A stretch of 64,000 bases of DNA from Micromonospora endolithica (lineage in GTDB: Bacteria > Actinomycetota > Actinomycetes > Mycobacteriales > Micromonosporaceae), in NCBI RefSeq assembly GCF_003626595.1, contig NZ_RBAK01000018.1:1-64000 (forward strand), written 5' to 3'. Under the pieces are notes generated by a model that was not told the DNA's origin, searched no databases, and saw only the letters and a program-made list of their open reading frames with translations. Both the position numbers and the translations under genes were made by a program. Below are positions 61,108 through 64,000 of the stretch, in pieces; position 1 is the first letter of the stretch, and the number at the start of each line of letters is the position of its first letter.

Positions 61108-62067
61108 GTGGGAAAGACGTACGAGGGCGGCGCGCCGCTCACCGAGGTGGTCCGGTCCGGTTTCGTGGAGGGCGCGCACCGCGGTTCGGTGGTGGTCCTC
61201 GACGGCTCCGGCGCACCGCTGGCCGCCGCCGGTGACGTCACCTCGCCGGTGTTCCCCCGCTCGTCGAACAAGCCGATGCAGGCGGTCGCGATGCTGCGCG
61301 CCGGACTGCCGCTGACCGACCCGGCCGACGTGGCGCTGGTCTCGGCCAGCCACGCGGGGGAGGAGTTCCACCTGGCCCGGGTCGGCGCGCTGCTGGCCCG
61401 TGCCGGGCTGGACTCGTCGGCGCTGCACTGCCCACCCGACCTGCCGGTCGGCGAGGAGGCCCGGGAGGCGGTGCTGCGGGCCGGCGGCGGCCCCACCCGT
61501 ACCCAGATGAACTGCTCCGGCAAGCACAGCGGCATGCTGCTCACCTGCCTGACCGCCGGCTGGCCGCTGGACGGCTACTGGCGTCCGGAGCACCCGTTGC
61601 AGCAGTGCCTGCGGGAGGCGGTGGAGGAGTTCACCGGCGAGCGGGTCGCGGCCACCGGTGTGGACGGCTGCGGCGCACCGGTGTACGCGGTGTCCCTGAC
61701 CGGCCTCGCCGGGGCGTACCTCCGGCTGGTCGACGCGGAGCCCGGCGCGGTGCCAAGAACCGTGGCCGACGCGATGCGTGCCCACCCGGAGATCGTCGGC
61801 GGCACCCGGGCCGACGACACCCGGCTGATGCGCGGTGTGCCCGGCCTGCTGGCGAAGGTGGGGGCCGAGGGGGTCATCGCCGCCGCGGTACCCGGTGTCG
61901 GCGCGGTCGCCCTGAAGATCGACGACGGCGCGTCCCGTGCCCGCATGCCGGTCCTGGTGTCCGCGCTGCGCCGGCTCGGCGTCACCGCCCCGGTGCTGGA
62001 GGAGTACGCCGAGGTCCCCGTCTTCGGCGGCGGCCTCCCGGTGGGCGCCGTCCGCCCCCTCTGGTAA
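61108..62067 (+). CDS. L-asparaginase II-type protein
   Basis: A 319-residue protein of the thermolabile asparaginase II family (Rhizobium etli type): EVVRSGFVEGAHRGSVVVLD, VFPRSSNKPMQAV, SASHAGEEFHLARV and MNCSGKHSGMLLTCL are conserved blocks. It hydrolyses asparagine to aspartate and ammonia. Start: GTG 61108, with TACCGT seven bases upstream. The final codons and stop lie in a 30-bp tandem duplication. Confidence 0.9.
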   Translation: MGKTYEGGAPLTEVVRSGFVEGAHRGSVVVLDGSGAPLAAAGDVTSPVFPRSSNKPMQAVAMLRAGLPLTDPADVALVSASHAGEEFHLARVGALLARAGLDSSALHCPPDLPVGEEAREAVLRAGGGPTRTQMNCSGKHSGMLLTCLTAGWPLDGYWRPEHPLQQCLREAVEEFTGERVAATGVDGCGAPVYAVSLTGLAGAYLRLVDAEPGAVPRTVADAMRAHPEIVGGTRADDTRLMRGVPGLLAKVGAEGVIAAAVPGVGAVALKIDDGASRARMPVLVSALRRLGVTAPVLEEYAEVPVFGGGLPVGAVRPLW

Positions 62068-62110
62068 CGCCCCATCAGGGTCCGCCCCCTCTGGTGACGC
62101 TCCATCAGGG
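62051..62110. repeat. 30-bp tandem duplication across an asparaginase stop codon
   Basis: TCCGCCCCCTCTGGTAACGC plus CCCATCAGGG (62051-62080) is repeated at 62081-62110 with two changes. The first copy holds the asparaginase TAA stop; the second has TGA at the same place. The second copy's end is also the stop codon region of the convergent hydrolase. Confidence 0.95.
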
Positions 62111-62902
62111 GAGGAAGGTCAGGAGGGCGTTGTTGACGGGGGCGGGGCGTTCGAGGGGGAGGAGGTGTGCCGCGTCGGGTACGTCGGGTAGGCGGACCGC
62201 TTCCGGCGCCTCGGCGGCGATGCGGTCGGCGAGCCGGCTGACGTCGGGGAGGTCGGCCGCGCCGGCGGTGGCCAGCACCGGAATCCGCAGCTCGGCGAGG
62301 CGATCGATGGCCGGTGGGTCGAGTTCGGCGACCTCGACGGCGCTGAGCGCCCGTTCGGCGGCGAGTGCCCGCAGGTCCATCGCGAAGGCGAAGGCGGTCA
62401 GGTTCGGGTCCACCTCCTTGGGGTCGCGGCGGGGTCCGACCACCCAGAAGCGCACCTCGGCGGCGGCGTTCGCATCCAGGTCCTCCGGGTCGATCTCGCC
62501 GATCACCTCGTCCCAGAGGTCGTTCGCCTCGTCGGACCAGGCGTTGCCGGAGACGGCGGCGCCGAGGAGGGCCAGCGCGGTGATCCGGTCGGGGTGGGCG
62601 AGGGCGGTGTCGATGGCGACCGCTCCGCCGAAGGAGCAGCCGACCAGGGCGGCCCGTTCGATGCCGAGCGCGTCGAGCAGTCCGACCACGTCGTCGTGGT
62701 GCGCGAACGGCGTGGGCGGCAGCTCCGAATCACCGTAGCCACGCAGGTCGGGGACGATGACCCGGTGTCGGTCGGCGAGCGCGGGCAGCTGGCCCCGCCA
62801 CATCCGTCGGTCGGCGATGCCGGCGTGCAGCAGGACCACCGGCGAGCCGGTGCCCGCCTCGTCGTACGCCAGGGTCGCGCCATTGACTTCGATCTTGGCC
62901 AT
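62105..62902 (-). CDS. Alpha/beta hydrolase
   Basis: A 265-residue alpha/beta hydrolase. Nucleophile elbow GCSFGG (S90), oxyanion VVLLHAGIAD, catalytic His 246 in DAAHLLPLERP. The substrate is unknown; the family includes ester and lactone hydrolases. Start: ATG 62902, with TAATGT seven bases upstream. It is divergent from the XRE regulator and convergent with asparaginase. Confidence 0.87.
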   Translation of the reverse strand: MAKIEVNGATLAYDEAGTGSPVVLLHAGIADRRMWRGQLPALADRHRVIVPDLRGYGDSELPPTPFAHHDDVVGLLDALGIERAALVGCSFGGAVAIDTALAHPDRITALALLGAAVSGNAWSDEANDLWDEVIGEIDPEDLDANAAAEVRFWVVGPRRDPKEVDPNLTAFAFAMDLRALAAERALSAVEVAELDPPAIDRLAELRIPVLATAGAADLPDVSRLADRIAAEAPEAVRLPDVPDAAHLLPLERPAPVNNALLTFLP

Positions 62903-62956
62903 TCCCCCGACATTACGGGTCTCCGGGATGGGCTCGCAACGCCGATCTGAGACGTT

Positions 62957-63009
62957 GCTAACTGCGGCTAGCGTTTTGCTTGCAGGAGCTAGCAGGGCCG
63001 GTTAGCGTT
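62957..63009 (+). promoter_or_regulatory. Operator array and promoter of the XRE gene
   Basis: GCTAAC (62957), GCTAGC (62967), GCTAGC (62988) and GTTAGC (63002) form a symmetric set; the two GCTAGC palindromes are exactly 21 bases apart. They overlap a promoter TTGCAG (62980-62985), 18 bases, TAGCGT (63004-63009). Probable autoregulatory site. Confidence 0.5.
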
Positions 63010-63015
63010 CGGAGC

Positions 63016-63657
63016 ATGGCCACTGGCAAGGACCTTCCCGACGTCGGCGCGTTCATTCGCGACCTGCGCCGGAACGCGAAGATCTCCCTCCGGCAGCTCG
63101 CCGACCAGGCGGGTGTCAGCAACCCCTACCTCAGCCAGATCGAGCGCGGTCTGCGCAAGCCGAGCGCCGAGGTGCTCCAGCAGCTCGCCAGTGCGCTTCG
63201 GGTCTCGACCCCCGCGATGTACCTGCGGGCCGGCCTGCTCGACGACAAGGAGGGCCAGGGCGTGCTCGCGGCCATCGCCGTCGACCCCGAGCTGACCATG
63301 GCGCAGAAGCAGTCGCTGACCCAGATCTACGAGACGTTCCGCCGGGAGAACGCGCGCCTCGCCGAGGCGACCGCCACCACCGACGGACCGGAGGGGTCGA
63401 CGCCGCCGAGCCCGGGCCCGACCGCTCCGACGACGGCGGACGCGCCGGACCTGGCCAACCTGGCCGCCACCGGTCCCACCACCCCGCAGGGCACCCCGAC
63501 CGAGACGGTCGTCGACGCCGCGCCGACCGCGCCGGCCGGGCCCACCAGCCCGACCGAAGCGGTCATCGAGTCGGTCGCCGTCAGCGAGGCCGGTTCCGCC
63601 CCCGCTCCCACCCCCGCCAAGAAGGCCGCTGACGCGGCCGAGGAGGAGAAGTCATGA
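63016..63657 (+). CDS. XRE family helix-turn-helix regulator
   Basis: A 213-residue protein. An XRE HTH domain (about 12-68: ISLRQLADQAGVSNPYLSQI, then RKPSAEVLQQLASAL) is followed by a short helical segment and a long Ala/Pro/Thr-rich acidic tail. The ATG 63016 has TAGCGT six bases upstream. Its stop overlaps the next start (ATGA). It is a likely autoregulator of this pair. Confidence 0.88.
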   Translation: MATGKDLPDVGAFIRDLRRNAKISLRQLADQAGVSNPYLSQIERGLRKPSAEVLQQLASALRVSTPAMYLRAGLLDDKEGQGVLAAIAVDPELTMAQKQSLTQIYETFRRENARLAEATATTDGPEGSTPPSPGPTAPTTADAPDLANLAATGPTTPQGTPTETVVDAAPTAPAGPTSPTEAVIESVAVSEAGSAPAPTPAKKAADAAEEEKS

Positions 63658-64000
63658 CCCAGCCGAAGACCAACCGCATCCCGGCCCCGCTCTACGCCGC
63701 CGCCGGCGCCGGCGAGCTGGCCTTCCAGCAGCTGCGCAAGCTGCCCGCCGTGGTCACCGACCTCGGCAACAAGGTCGTCACCGACGGCACCCGGGTGGTC
63801 ACCGTCCTGGGTGGCCGGGCCGTGGTGACCGGCGTCGAGCTGCGCCAGAAGGCCGACGAGACGCTGCGTACGGCCACCCTGAGCGCCGGCACCCTGCGGG
63901 AGAAGGCCCCGGCCGACCTCGCCAAGCTGCGCGAGGCCGCCGACCTCAAGCGGCTGCGGGAGACCGCCGACCTGGAGAAGCTGCGCGAGGCCACCGACCT
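63654..64000 (+). CDS. HbhA-like protein, truncated at the window end
   Basis: The visible 115 residues begin MTQPKTNRIPAPLYAAAGAG and contain AFQQLRKLPAVVTDLGNK, then Ala/Lys/Glu-rich coiled-coil repeats (LAKLREAADLKRLRETADLE). This matches heparin-binding hemagglutinin-like proteins of actinomycetes. It is coupled to the XRE gene by an ATGA overlap. The gene continues beyond base 64000. Confidence 0.85.
   Translation, partial: MTQPKTNRIPAPLYAAAGAGELAFQQLRKLPAVVTDLGNKVVTDGTRVVTVLGGRAVVTGVELRQKADETLRTATLSAGTLREKAPADLAKLREAADLKRLRETADLEKLREATD

Overview
The window is high-GC DNA (about 70% G+C by eye) from an actinomycete. Many GTG/TTG starts, mycothiol synthase, GlnR, GroEL2 preceded by CIRCE boxes and Cys-rich leader peptides all fit Actinomycetota. 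The short AAGGGGCCCTT palindromes at gene ends, and the gene order as I remember it (thrC/csp/groEL2 and pst-pit-mshD-glnR-cysA-fur, as in Streptomyces but rearranged), point to Micromonosporaceae, probably Micromonospora or a close relative. It looks like ordinary core chromosome. I see no tRNA, rRNA, CRISPR array, insertion sequence or prophage.

Layout. 1-2.2 kb: two lipoproteins and a DoxX membrane protein. 2.3-9.7 kb: a SAM-I riboswitch and threonine-synthase-family gene, a structured non-coding segment, GNAT acetyltransferases, an HExxH protein, paaN, a cold-shock protein and a Pro-rich membrane protein. 9.7-11.7 kb: groEL2 with two CIRCE operators and a terminator. 12-31 kb: single genes and small pairs (membrane-anchored subtilase, glpD, glycolate-oxidase-like dehydrogenase, PrsW protease, GroES-like protein, AI-2E family exporter, DinG-type helicase, ECF41-type sigma factor, PPK2). 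30-41 kb: a phosphate block with the PhoU-like/Pit pair, pstSCAB behind a perfect PHO box, an atypical OmpR-type regulator and a second PstS. 41-48 kb: mycothiol synthase, a polysaccharide deacetylase, GlnR, LmeA-like protein, and a Cys-rich leader peptide followed by rhodanese cysA and DUF1416. 47.8-58.4 kb: a 1456-residue secreted subtilase with a divergent winged-helix regulator, a debranching-type glycosidase coupled to an SCP2 protein, a DsrE protein, a 34-residue membrane peptide and a nitrobindin-like gene behind 59-bp repeats. 58.5-64 kb: Fur, YgfZ, a beta-keto acid cleavage enzyme, asparaginase, an alpha/beta hydrolase, and an XRE regulator coupled to an HbhA-like gene cut by the window end.

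Functional themes. Phosphate (PhoP box, Pst, Pit, PPK2), nitrogen (GlnR) and sulfur/methionine (SAM riboswitch, Cys leader, cysA, mycothiol) control are concentrated here. A striking pattern is the number of apparently leaderless genes: at 23 starts a TANNNT hexamer ends 6-8 bases before the start codon, and I used this to choose starts. Repeats cluster at gene ends and starts: four AAGGGGCCCTT elements at stop codons, 59-bp units that each carry a GTG start overlapping the previous TGA stop, a 30-bp duplication of a stop-codon region, and an 18-bp minisatellite inside a Nudix gene. The findings I would check first are the 59-bp start-codon repeat, the SAM riboswitch on a 'threonine synthase', the structured RNA candidate at 3.9-4.0 kb, and the stop-codon-associated palindromes.
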